From the NCBI GenBank assembly GCA_022510945.1, contig JAFLSK010000007.1:4851-58762 (forward strand): a stretch of DNA of 53,912 nt. Reading direction: 5' to 3'. The DNA comes from Ruminococcus sp. (GTDB taxonomy: Bacteria; Bacillota; Clostridia; Oscillospirales; Acutalibacteraceae). The first letter of the stretch is position 1; every line of letters starts with the position of its first letter. Position numbers and translations under genes: made by a program. Below the pieces are notes generated by a model. The model saw only the letters and a list, made by a program, of their open reading frames with translations, did no database searches and had not been told where the DNA came from. This document shows positions 23,854 through 31,006 of this stretch, piece by piece.

Positions 23854-24342
23854 TTATAGTGTTTGTTTTAAACGTGCCAATATTTCATCATGCACGCACT
23901 CGGGCACAAACGAGCTGATATCTCCGCCGAGGGAGGCGACCTGCTTTACCATACTGGAGCTGAAATACATAAACTCCGAATGGCTGGTGAGGAACACCGT
24001 CTCAAGGTCAGGATTTAGCTTTTTGTTAGTGAGTGCCTGCTGAAATTCATACTCAAAGTCCGACACAGCCCTCAGTCCCTTTACGATAGAGGTAACGCCT
24101 TGCTGTTTTGCATAGTCGGCAAGCAAGCCGTCAAACCCTACGACCTCGACGTTGTCGATACCCTTAAGCGACTCCTTAAGCAGAGCGATTCGCTCCTCGG
24201 TGGTGAAGCTTGGATTCTTCGCAAGGTTGTTGAGCACGCCGACGATAACGTGGTCGAACATTCTCGCCGCTCGGGTGATGATGTCGACGTGGCCGCGCGT
24301 TACGGGGTCAAAGCTACCCGGACAGATAACCTTAGTTTCCAT
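23854..24342 (-). CDS. coaD: Phosphopantetheine adenylyltransferase
   Basis: Fourth step of coenzyme A synthesis: ATP plus 4'-phosphopantetheine to dephospho-CoA. The 162-residue length matches. KVICPGSFDPVTRGHVDII carries the T/HxGH nucleotide-binding motif (TRGHVD, residues 15-20), and SSSMVKQVASLGGD matches the ISSTxVR-like loop with Lys for Arg. AGGAAG lies upstream of the ATG. Part of an operon rsmD-coaD-coiled-coil gene. Confidence 0.95.
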   Translation of the reverse strand: METKVICPGSFDPVTRGHVDIITRAARMFDHVIVGVLNNLAKNPSFTTEERIALLKESLKGIDNVEVVGFDGLLADYAKQQGVTSIVKGLRAVSDFEYEFQQALTNKKLNPDLETVFLTSHSEFMYFSSSMVKQVASLGGDISSFVPECVHDEILARLKQTL

Positions 24343-24353
24343 TAAGCAACTTC

Positions 24354-24899
24354 CTAAATGTATTCACTATGTCTGTACATAGATATTTTTATTTTACCAT
24401 AGTGTTTCTGTCTGTCAAGCACAAAATCGCCATATTTTTCAAAAATTTCTTCATTTTCGGCATTTTCTGCGATTATTATGCCTGTTTTTTTCACAATTTC
24501 GCTCACCTTCGGCAGGGCCTCCTGCAAAAGTCCCGTCCCGTAAGGCGGGTCAAGAAAGACGATATCAACCGGCTCGGAGAGCATATCGAGGTAGCCGATA
24601 CTGTCTGTATGGACAACCTTTGCGCGGCTGTAGAAACCCACGTTATTTAAATTTTTGCGGATTATATCGACGGATTTTCTCGACGCGTCGACGAAGGTCG
24701 CGGACTTTGCGCCGCGGCTGAGAGCCTCTATACCCATCTGTCCCGAGCCTGCAAAAAGATCGAGAAAGCTCCTGCCCTCTATTTCAAACTGTATAGCGGA
24801 GAAAATCGCCTCTTTTACCTTTGATGTTGTCGGGCGGACGTCCTCGCCCTCAAGGGTAATTAGTTTTCTTCCTCTCGCTTCTCCTGTTATTACTCGCAT
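24354..24899 (-). CDS. rsmD: 16S rRNA (guanine(966)-N(2))-methyltransferase
   Basis: Methylates G966 of 16S rRNA. The 181-residue protein starts MRVITGEARGRKL, typical of RsmD, with RPTTSKVKEAIFSAI, the SAM motif FLDLFAGSGQMGIEALSRGA (about residues 41-60), and the catalytic DPPYGTG near 117. GGAGC precedes the ATG. It lies 15 bases from uvrC and 11 from coaD, so they are probably one transcript; the rsmD-coaD pairing is widely conserved. Confidence 0.95.
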   Translation of the reverse strand: MRVITGEARGRKLITLEGEDVRPTTSKVKEAIFSAIQFEIEGRSFLDLFAGSGQMGIEALSRGAKSATFVDASRKSVDIIRKNLNNVGFYSRAKVVHTDSIGYLDMLSEPVDIVFLDPPYGTGLLQEALPKVSEIVKKTGIIIAENAENEEIFEKYGDFVLDRQKHYGKIKISMYRHSEYI

Positions 24900-24914
24900 A
24901 ATGTGCTCCTTTTT

Positions 24915-26747
24915 CTATTCCTCTGTGTCGTGGAAATAATTATAGACCATAACCGCCGAATCGTGGGTCATCTTCGGACAGAGCTCGAGCTCCTCTAAAT
25001 CGGCGTTGCGAATATTGGTTATGGTTCTAAAGTGCTTTAAAAGCGCCTTCGCGCGGACGGTGCCTATACCGTCAATATCGGTAAGAGAACTCTTGAACGT
25101 TGCATTTTTTCTGCGCTGGTGGTGGTAGCCGATAGCGAAGCGGTGCACCTCGTCCTGCATTTTGCTTATGAAGGTAAATACCGCGCGGCGCGAATTAATA
25201 GATATTTCGCCGCCTGTACCCGTTATTGCTCGTGTGCGGTGGCTGCCGTCCTTAACCATACCGAAAATCGGAACGTCGAGGTTGTGCTTTCTGAGAACAG
25301 GCATTACGGCGCTGACCTGTCCCTGTCCGCCGTCGAGCAGAATGAGGTCGGGCAGTCTGCCGAAACCCTCGCCCGTGTCCTTAAGCTCCTCGTACTCCGT
25401 AAATCGGCGGTCGAGCACCTCTGCCATTGAGGCGTAGTCGTCCTGTCCTTCGAAGGATTTTATCTTAAACTTGCGGTAAGCCGACTTGAGCGGCTTTCCG
25501 TTTTCGTAAACTATCATACCCGCGACATTCTCCGTGCCCGCAAGGTTTGAGTTATCGTATGACTCGATATACTCGGGGATTTTCGAAAGCCCCAAAATCT
25601 CACGCAATTCCTCAAGTACCGAGTACTCGCGCGAGGTTCTGCCCTTTATCTGAGCGAGCACCTCGGCGGCGTTCTTGCGGCACATCTGCACAAGCTGAGC
25701 CTGCTCGCCGCGCTGGGGGCAGGTCAGGTAGACGCGGTTGCCGCGCTTTTCCGAGAGCCATTTTTCGATGACTTCGCTGTCCTCGGGGATACGGTCGAGT
25801 GTGATATTCTTCGGGATTTCGCGCATAGAGTAGAAGCTCGTTATGAACTGCGAGAGCTCGTTTTCGCCGTCCATAGGGTTATTGATAACGAAATTTTCGT
25901 GGTCAGTAAGCCGTCCTCCGACGAACTTAAACACCTGAAAACAGCCGCGCTCGCCGTCGGTGAAGTAAGCGATTACGTCCTGGTCGGGGACGTTGACGGA
26001 GACGACCTTCTGCTTGTCGGACATCTTCTTTATCGCGTTAATTTTGTCACGGATTTTCGCCGCGCGCTCGAAGTCGAGAGCCTCGGCGGCGGTTTCCATT
26101 TCCTCGGTGAGCTGCTTTATCGACTCGCTGCTGCCGCCCTTTAAAAACTCGAGCGCCTGCTCGACGTTTTCGTTATACTCACTGAATTTTACCTTGCCGG
26201 TGCAGGGCGCTAAGCACTGCTTTATGTGGTAGTTAAGGCACGGACGCTCCTTACCGAAGCACTCGGGGAATTTGCGCGTGCAGTCGGGCAGCTTGAAGGC
26301 ACGGTTAGCCTGCTCGACCGACTGTTTGACGTAAAAGCCCGTCATATACGGACCGATGTAGGTCGCGCCGTCGTCCTTTTTTTGCAGCTCATAAGTAATT
26401 CTGCGCCACTTCTCGTTTGACACGCGGATATAGCTGTAGCCCTTGTCGTCCTTTAAGAGAATGTTGTACTTCGGCGTATGCTGCTTTATAAGACTGCACT
26501 CGAGCACGAGCGCCTCGAACTCGCCGTCGCAGATTATATACTCGAAGTAATCCACGTTTTCGACCATTCGGCGCACCTTTTCGCTGTGGTTATTCTGGGA
26601 GCCGAAATACTGGGAAACGCGGTTTTTGAGCACTTTGGCTTTACCGATATATATTATTTTTTTGTTTTTGTTGTGCATTATATACACGCCGGGAGACTCG
26701 GGCAGAGCCATAGCCTTACGGCGTAATTGTTTAATTTTAGGGTTCAT
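24915..26747 (-). CDS. uvrC: Excinuclease ABC subunit C
   Basis: Makes both incisions in UvrABC nucleotide excision repair. Its 610 residues include the GIY-YIG nuclease at the N-terminus (PGVYIMHNKNKKIIYIGKAK, residues 19-38), the UVR motif near 205-235 (LTEEMETAAEALDFERAAKIRDKI), the C-terminal RNase-H-like nuclease (ESYDNSNLAGT, LILLDGGQGQ) and helix-hairpin-helix (DIDGIGTVRAKALLKHF). No ribosome binding site is visible before the ATG, and TATATT lies eight bases upstream, so the mRNA may be leaderless. A terminator just upstream separates it from HPr. Confidence 0.96.
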   Translation of the reverse strand: MNPKIKQLRRKAMALPESPGVYIMHNKNKKIIYIGKAKVLKNRVSQYFGSQNNHSEKVRRMVENVDYFEYIICDGEFEALVLECSLIKQHTPKYNILLKDDKGYSYIRVSNEKWRRITYELQKKDDGATYIGPYMTGFYVKQSVEQANRAFKLPDCTRKFPECFGKERPCLNYHIKQCLAPCTGKVKFSEYNENVEQALEFLKGGSSESIKQLTEEMETAAEALDFERAAKIRDKINAIKKMSDKQKVVSVNVPDQDVIAYFTDGERGCFQVFKFVGGRLTDHENFVINNPMDGENELSQFITSFYSMREIPKNITLDRIPEDSEVIEKWLSEKRGNRVYLTCPQRGEQAQLVQMCRKNAAEVLAQIKGRTSREYSVLEELREILGLSKIPEYIESYDNSNLAGTENVAGMIVYENGKPLKSAYRKFKIKSFEGQDDYASMAEVLDRRFTEYEELKDTGEGFGRLPDLILLDGGQGQVSAVMPVLRKHNLDVPIFGMVKDGSHRTRAITGTGGEISINSRRAVFTFISKMQDEVHRFAIGYHHQRRKNATFKSSLTDIDGIGTVRAKALLKHFRTITNIRNADLEELELCPKMTHDSAVMVYNYFHDTEE

Positions 26748-26790
26748 ACTAAATAATATAACCGAATCACGTTTTAATAAAAGTAAAAAA

Positions 26791-26809
26791 GGGCGGATAT
26801 GCTCCGCCC
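26791..26809 (-). terminator. Terminator of the HPr gene
   Basis: GGGCGGA/TCCGCCC stem with a five-base loop; leftward it is followed by six T. Confidence 0.85.
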
Positions 26810-26826
26810 ATCAGATTATCAGTAGA

Positions 26827-27090
26827 TTAGTCAGCAAATCCGGACTCTACGAGAGCAACGAGACCGTCAACAGCCTCTTCCTCGTCGGAGCCGTCAGCAA
26901 GAATCTTGATAGTTGTTCCGCCGATAATGCCGAGTGAAAGTACGCCAAGAAGACTCTTTGCGTTCACGCGTCTTTCTTCTTTTTCTACCCAAATAGTAGC
27001 CTTGAATTCATTAGCCTTCTGAATGAAAAATGTTGCAGGGCGTGCGTGCAAGCCAGCCTTGTTCTTAACCAGAACTTCCTTAACGTACAT
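26827..27090 (-). CDS. ptsH: HPr-family phosphocarrier protein
   Basis: Phosphocarrier of the sugar phosphotransferase system and, when phosphorylated on serine, co-effector of carbon catabolite control. The 87 residues include NKAGLHARPATFF with phosphorylatable His15 and KSLLGVLSLGI with regulatory Ser46, both canonical. Because His15 is present it is HPr rather than Crh. AGAGG lies upstream of the ATG. It is a monocistronic unit with its own promoter and terminator; no ptsI is adjacent. Confidence 0.92.
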   Translation of the reverse strand: MYVKEVLVKNKAGLHARPATFFIQKANEFKATIWVEKEERRVNAKSLLGVLSLGIIGGTTIKILADGSDEEEAVDGLVALVESGFAD

Positions 27091-27169
27091 AAACTAAAAC
27101 CTCTCTAAATAAACTCTAAATAAACAAATTTTAACCTGTACCCCTTTGCGGGATATTACGACGTACTCT

Positions 27170-27197
27170 ATTATATCACTTTATTTTTTGCCGTCAA
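27170..27197 (-). promoter_or_regulatory. Sigma-A promoter of the HPr gene
   Basis: Leftward TTGACG, 16 bp, TATAAT. The rest of the 270-bp HPr-trmD gap is AT-rich; a weak CACAAA/TTTGTG hairpin (27244-27260) followed leftward by T-rich sequence may end the trmD transcript. I see no credible gene there. Confidence 0.75.
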
Positions 27198-27360
27198 CAG
27201 TAAAAAATCATTTTTGGATTTAATAACATTTATAATGTTTTTACACAAATTCAGTTTGTGCAACTTCACGAATATGTAGTTTGTGCTGATTTGCCACGGG
27301 GAGATTTTCAGACTCACGTTTGCGAAAACAATTCCGCTCTTGTGAATATTATACACAAAA

Positions 27361-28086
27361 TCAAATATTTCCTTCAATAATCTTTAAATCTTCCTCAGAA
27401 AGCTCCTTTTTTTCGAGCATATCGGGGCGTTTCTTAGCGGTGTTTATGAGGCTGTGCTCATAGCGCCAGCGGTCAACCTTCGCGTGGTCGCCGCTGTAGA
27501 GAATCGGCGGAACCTCGAGCCCGCGCCATACCTGCGGCTTTGTGTACTGAGGATATTCTAAAAGGCCGTTAAAGTGGCTCTCCTCGGTAAAGCACTCGTT
27601 GTTCGAGAGCACACCCGGCGCCATACGCGCCAGAGCGTCGATAAATACTAAAGCAGGCAGCTCGCCGCCCGTGAGAACATAGTCGCCGATTGAGATTTCC
27701 TCGTCGATAAATTCATCAATTATACGCTGGTCTACGCCTTCGTAGTGACCCGCTAAAACGCAGATATTCTCAAGCTCCGAGAGCTCTCTGAGCCGCTGTT
27801 GAGTTAGCACCTTGCCCTGCGGCGACATATATATGAAATGCGGTTTTGACCCGCGTTTTTCGCATATCGCCTCATAGCAAAGCGCAATCGGCTCGCACTT
27901 CATAAGCATACCCATTCCTCCGCCGTAGACGGTGTCGTCAACGCGACGGTGCTTATCGAACGCGTAGTCGCGCAGCTGGTGGCACTCGACATCGATAGCC
28001 TCGCTCTTGCGCGCCCTGCCGATTATACTCTCGCCCAAAACCGCCTCGCACATCTCGGGGAAAAGTGTGATTAAATCAAGCTTCAT
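27361..28086 (-). CDS. trmD: tRNA (guanine(37)-N(1))-methyltransferase
   Basis: Methylates G37 of tRNAs to prevent frameshifting. 241 residues; the SPOUT trefoil-knot motifs are clear: MKLDLITLFPEMCE at the start, VDDTVYGGGMGMLMKCEPI (about residues 50-68), LAGHYEGVDQRIIDEF and EISIGDYVLTGGELPALVFIDALARM. The ATG at 28086 overlaps the end of rimM by 11 bp, with GGAGGG upstream. rplS (ribosomal protein L19), which usually follows trmD, is not here. Confidence 0.97.
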   Translation of the reverse strand: MKLDLITLFPEMCEAVLGESIIGRARKSEAIDVECHQLRDYAFDKHRRVDDTVYGGGMGMLMKCEPIALCYEAICEKRGSKPHFIYMSPQGKVLTQQRLRELSELENICVLAGHYEGVDQRIIDEFIDEEISIGDYVLTGGELPALVFIDALARMAPGVLSNNECFTEESHFNGLLEYPQYTKPQVWRGLEVPPILYSGDHAKVDRWRYEHSLINTAKKRPDMLEKKELSEEDLKIIEGNI

Positions 28087-28591
28087 CGTCGAAAAGTCCC
28101 TCCATCGGTCTAACGAGAACAATGCCGTCGTCGACGTTCTTCTCAACAACAACGCTGTCAATAACGGGGATAAGGTACTCCTTTCCGCTCGTGCTCTTGA
28201 CCGTATAGACGTCGTTCGCGCCCGTTTTGAACACGTCGGCGATTGTGCCGTACTCGACTGTTTTATCGTCGGCGTTAAGCACCCTGCAACCGAGCAAATC
28301 CTGAACGAAGTTTTTGCCCTCGGGAAGCTTTACGCTGTTTCGGTCGATGTAGAGCACTCTGCCGCGGAGCACCTCGGCTTCTTCGATAGACTCTATGCCC
28401 TTTATTTTCATAAGGACGATATTTTTATGCGGACGGGAGGAAACCTTGATTTTCTCGTCGCCGCTGTTGTAGTAGAGGGTTTTAAACTGCGCAAGGAAGT
28501 CGGGAGAATCGCACCACGGCTCGACGCGGAGCTCGCCGCGGATACCGTGAGTTCCGACGATTCGACCTACCTCAAGAAACTTTTTTTTCAT
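28076..28591 (-). CDS. rimM: 16S rRNA processing protein RimM
   Basis: Ribosome maturation factor that binds S19 and helps mature the 30S head. 171 residues: an N-terminal beta-barrel (KKFLEVGRIVGTHGIRGELRVEPW) and a PRC-barrel C-terminal domain (DLLGCRVLNADDKTVEYGTIADV, YLIPVIDSVVVEKNVD). The ATG at 28591 is chosen by homology; the longer frame to 28735 reads through a repeat. GGAAA just before the ATG is the only binding site and lies in the arm of a long inverted repeat. Coupled to trmD by overlap. Confidence 0.95.
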   Translation of the reverse strand: MKKKFLEVGRIVGTHGIRGELRVEPWCDSPDFLAQFKTLYYNSGDEKIKVSSRPHKNIVLMKIKGIESIEEAEVLRGRVLYIDRNSVKLPEGKNFVQDLLGCRVLNADDKTVEYGTIADVFKTGANDVYTVKSTSGKEYLIPVIDSVVVEKNVDDGIVLVRPMEGLFDDEA

Positions 28592-28726
28592 AAATTTCCA
28601 TAGCCTTTCCGCCCACAAACAGATATTAAATTTTTCCACAACCTTATCGTGGGCGGATAAGGCGTGTATGGAAATTTTAGCCATCGCTCGTTGCCGCTTG
28701 CAGCAAACTGAGCGGGCAATATAAAT
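28592..28726. repeat. Two-hairpin dispersed repeat, copy 1 (5' of rimM)
   Basis: Hairpin one: 28592-28616 (TTTCCATA, then CTTTCCGCCCAC) pairs with 28649-28677. Hairpin two (28681-28717) is followed by AGCGGGCAATATAAAT, which also occurs in copy 2 at 35077-35161; both begin the second hairpin with AGCCATCGCTC. It directly abuts the rimM start codon. Confidence 0.65.
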
Positions 28727-28797
28727 AGCTTTCACCTACTGTGATTTTTATGTTGCTATTTTATCATAAACGTAAATTTGTGTAAAGAGATTTTATA

Positions 28798-28822
28798 AAG
28801 GCTCTGCCTTTCGACAGAGCCT
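28798..28822. terminator. Terminator downstream of the leucine-rich-repeat gene
   Basis: AAGGCTCTG/CAGAGCCTT nine-base-pair stem a few bases past the stop of the leftward gene. The T tract is poor leftward. Confidence 0.7.
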
Positions 28823-28831
28823 TGCTTTTTG

Positions 28832-30127
28832 TTATACAACTTTTACCTTGAGTTTTAAAGTTTTTCCATTCACCTTTACTTTAAGAGTTGTGCTACCCCT
28901 TTTCAATCCATTTACGGTTAGCTTTTTTGCAGATGTTTTCGAGGTGATTTTAGCGATTTTTGTGTTTTTATACACGTTATTTACACCAAAGGCTTTGCCT
29001 GAAATTTTTACGGTTTTGGTTTTACCCACTTTAACAGATACGGATTCTTTTTTCAGGCGCGGGTCTTCAAACACTGTCATATCCCTCGAGTATTTTGAGC
29101 CGTCCGCAAGAGTTGCTTTGAGAGTAACAGTGCCTTTTTTGAGAGCCGTTACCTTTCCCGAGGAGGTTACTTTTACGACCTTCGGGTTTGTGGACTTCCA
29201 TTTGGTAGCATATTTTCCGTCAATCTTGATTTTAAAGGAAAGGCCGCAGTGAAGTTTAATATCCTTTTTTTCGCTCGATTTCGTAAGATAGTTGCAGAAA
29301 ATGCCGTAATCTTTGCCCGCGGTACCGAGCGCAGCGTGGTTGCTTGCATATTTTTCAAAAGAATTGGAGCTTGTAATATTCAGCTTAAAATCTTTTTGTT
29401 TAACTTTCTTTCTGATTTTCGTATCGTCGCTGTATTTGTAACCGCAGGAATACTTTGTAAATGCGGTATACTCGTTAACGCTGAGGCTCTTTAGCTTAGG
29501 ACAATCAAAGAACGCGTACTCCAAAACAGCAAACACTCCGTTTAAATGGTTAATGCTCTCTAAGCTTGTGCAACCCTCAAACGCATATTTGGGTATTGTG
29601 TCAAGACCCTCGTTGATTGTGACGCTTTTTAGCTTTGTGCAATCTATGAAAGCGCCTTCGCCGAGGCTGCGCAGAGTACCCGGAAGCGTTACGCTCTTCA
29701 GATTAACGCAATGTGCAAATGCGTATTCTCCGATACGGGAAACCCCCGACGGGATTACAATTTCCCTGAGTCTTGAACCGAACGGTCCGTCATCGCCGAC
29801 ATAATGCTCAAATGCTGCATTATCAATTTCGGTAACGGTATCGGGGATAACGACCTTGTCCGCCGGAACATCGTTTTCGCTGAAAAGTCTGTATCCGAGA
29901 TATCTGACCGTATATCCGTCAATTTTACTCGGGATATAGTATGTTCCGCCGATGGTTTCTTTTGAAACGAATTCGGTCAGCTCAGCGTACTTTCCGTCGT
30001 AGACCTTGTACTCATAATCTCCGCTTTTGCCTCGGATAACGTCGAGCGCGGATACGTTCACGACTGCCGACGCGATAATACTTACGATAAACAAAACCGA
30101 AAACAGAAAAGAAATGTGCTTTTTCAT
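28832..30127 (-). CDS. Secreted BspA-type leucine-rich-repeat protein with Ig-like domain
   Basis: A 431-residue exported protein, common on gut Clostridia. A signal peptide occupies residues 1-28 (KKHISFLFSVLFIVSIIASAV, cut near VSA-LD). Residues 65-240 hold LRR_5 repeats with the cadence IPSGVSRIGEYAFAHCVNLKSV and LPGTLRSLGEGAFIDCTKLKSV. Residues about 290-360 form a Big_2-like Ig domain (WKSTNPKVVKVTSSGKVTALKKGTVTLKA), and a second Lys-rich beta domain ends the protein. No sortase motif or dockerin is visible. Ligand unknown. It interrupts the usual khpA-rimM order and has its own promoter and terminator, so it is probably an insertion. Confidence 0.88.
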   Translation of the reverse strand: MKKHISFLFSVLFIVSIIASAVVNVSALDVIRGKSGDYEYKVYDGKYAELTEFVSKETIGGTYYIPSKIDGYTVRYLGYRLFSENDVPADKVVIPDTVTEIDNAAFEHYVGDDGPFGSRLREIVIPSGVSRIGEYAFAHCVNLKSVTLPGTLRSLGEGAFIDCTKLKSVTINEGLDTIPKYAFEGCTSLESINHLNGVFAVLEYAFFDCPKLKSLSVNEYTAFTKYSCGYKYSDDTKIRKKVKQKDFKLNITSSNSFEKYASNHAALGTAGKDYGIFCNYLTKSSEKKDIKLHCGLSFKIKIDGKYATKWKSTNPKVVKVTSSGKVTALKKGTVTLKATLADGSKYSRDMTVFEDPRLKKESVSVKVGKTKTVKISGKAFGVNNVYKNTKIAKITSKTSAKKLTVNGLKRGSTTLKVKVNGKTLKLKVKVV

Positions 30128-30167
30128 AATTCAAAACCTCCTAAAAATTTATAAAAAATTCACCTTT

Positions 30168-30205
30168 CACTATAGTAGTGTCAGATTTTTCAAAAAAAGT
30201 TTCAA
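30168..30205 (-). promoter_or_regulatory. Possible ECF-sigma-type promoter of the leucine-rich-repeat gene
   Basis: Leftward TGAAAC followed by a T run, then GACACTACTATAG about 18 bp further. The GAAAC core fits extracytoplasmic-function sigma factors better than sigma-A, whose -35 is missing. The -10 region is itself a palindrome CACTA-TAG-TAGTG. Confidence 0.4.
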
Positions 30206-30243
30206 GAATTTTGAATTTTAAGTTAAATTTTTTTCAAAAACAA

Positions 30244-30263
30244 AAGCCGCCCGAAGGCGGCTT
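30244..30263 (-). terminator. Terminator of the ylxM-ffh-rpsP-khpA operon
   Basis: AAGCCGCC/GGCGGCTT with a four-base loop; leftward it is followed by TTGTTTTTG. Confidence 0.85.
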
Positions 30264-30280
30264 CTGAAGTTTTTGTGAAA

Positions 30281-30514
30281 TCAGTCGATTTCAACCATTA
30301 CCTTCTGCTCGCTTCTTACGGCAGCAGAACGTGCGATTGTACGGATAGCCTTGGCAATTCTGCCCTGCTTACCGATAATGCGGCCCATATCGTCCTCAGC
30401 AACGTGGAGGTGATATACTACTACACCCTCCTCGTCGGGAGCGTCAGCCTCAACGCTTACAGCGTCGGGGTTCTCTACTAAGCCTTTTGCGATGATTGTA
30501 AGTAAATCCTGCAT
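30281..30514 (-). CDS. khpA: KH-domain RNA-binding protein KhpA
   Basis: Small global RNA-binding protein that usually works with KhpB/Jag. The 77 residues form a single KH domain with the GxxG loop in MGRIIGKQGRIAKAIRTI (about residues 43-60), typical of YlqC/KhpA. It follows rpsP in the near-universal Firmicute order rpsP-khpA-rimM-trmD, here broken before rimM. The ribosome binding site AAAGGA is about 11 bases from the ATG. Confidence 0.93.
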   Translation of the reverse strand: MQDLLTIIAKGLVENPDAVSVEADAPDEEGVVVYHLHVAEDDMGRIIGKQGRIAKAIRTIARSAAVRSEQKVMVEID

Positions 30515-30565
30515 AATTCTCTAAATCCTTTCCATTCCTGAAAATACACTAAACCAAGTTTAGCA

Positions 30566-30811
30566 TTAGTCAATATAACCGTTCTTCTTTAAAAGAGCCT
30601 TTACGGTATCTGTGGGCTGTGCACCGTTAGCAATCCACTTTTTAACTGCCTCGGCGTCAACCTTGAACTCTGAAGGCTTTTTAAGAATATCGTATGTGCC
30701 GATTTCCTCAATGAAGCGGCCGTCACGCGGATATCTTGAGTCCGCAACAACTACACGATAGAAAGGTGCCTTTTTAGCGCCCATTCTTCTGAGTCTGATT
30801 TTTACTGCCAT
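30566..30811 (-). CDS. rpsP: 30S ribosomal protein S16
   Basis: Structural protein of the 30S body. 81 residues starting [26 protein letters not shown], the S16 signature, followed by [12 protein letters not shown]. The ATG at 30811 follows GGAGGTGAAACAA; a GTG three codons upstream lies in that binding site. It sits between ffh and khpA. A long imperfect inverted repeat lies upstream, in its possible leader. Confidence 0.97.
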   Translation of the reverse strand: MAVKIRLRRMGAKKAPFYRVVVADSRYPRDGRFIEEIGTYDILKKPSEFKVDAEAVKKWIANGAQPTDTVKALLKKNGYID

Positions 30812-30887
30812 TTGTTTCACCTCCGTAATCCATAGTTAATTATATATTAACCAATGTTGATGTCTAGCCTCATTGCTCTCCACTGTT

Positions 30888-30970
30888 CTGTAAATAACTC
30901 CCACTCCTCTAATCTGTTTCGCAATCTATGATTGCTTTACAGCTTAGTCGTCGCCAGTCGTTATTTACAG
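30888..30970. repeat. Nested inverted repeat between ffh and rpsP
   Basis: Three nested stems: outer CTGTAAATAAC/GTTATTTACAG (11 bp), middle 30909-30917 with 30939-30947 (8 of 9 paired), inner GCAATC/GATTGC with TAT loop. Internal loops are 10 and 12 nt, then 3 and 3. Could be an RNA leader of rpsP or a mobile palindrome. Confidence 0.6.
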
Positions 30971-31006
30971 GCTCCGAGCCTCGGCTTTTCTTTGGGTTAA
31001 TAACGT

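Noticed and set aside
27171..27377. 68-codon leftward open frame between trmD and HPr
   Set aside because: It needs a TTG start without a binding site, overlaps the HPr promoter, and its composition (Lys, Asn, Ile) looks like AT-rich non-coding DNA.
30839..31006. SRP RNA gene next to ffh
   Set aside because: I looked for the conserved SRP tetraloop region (GGAA loop with flanking internal loops) in the ffh-rpsP gap and did not find it.
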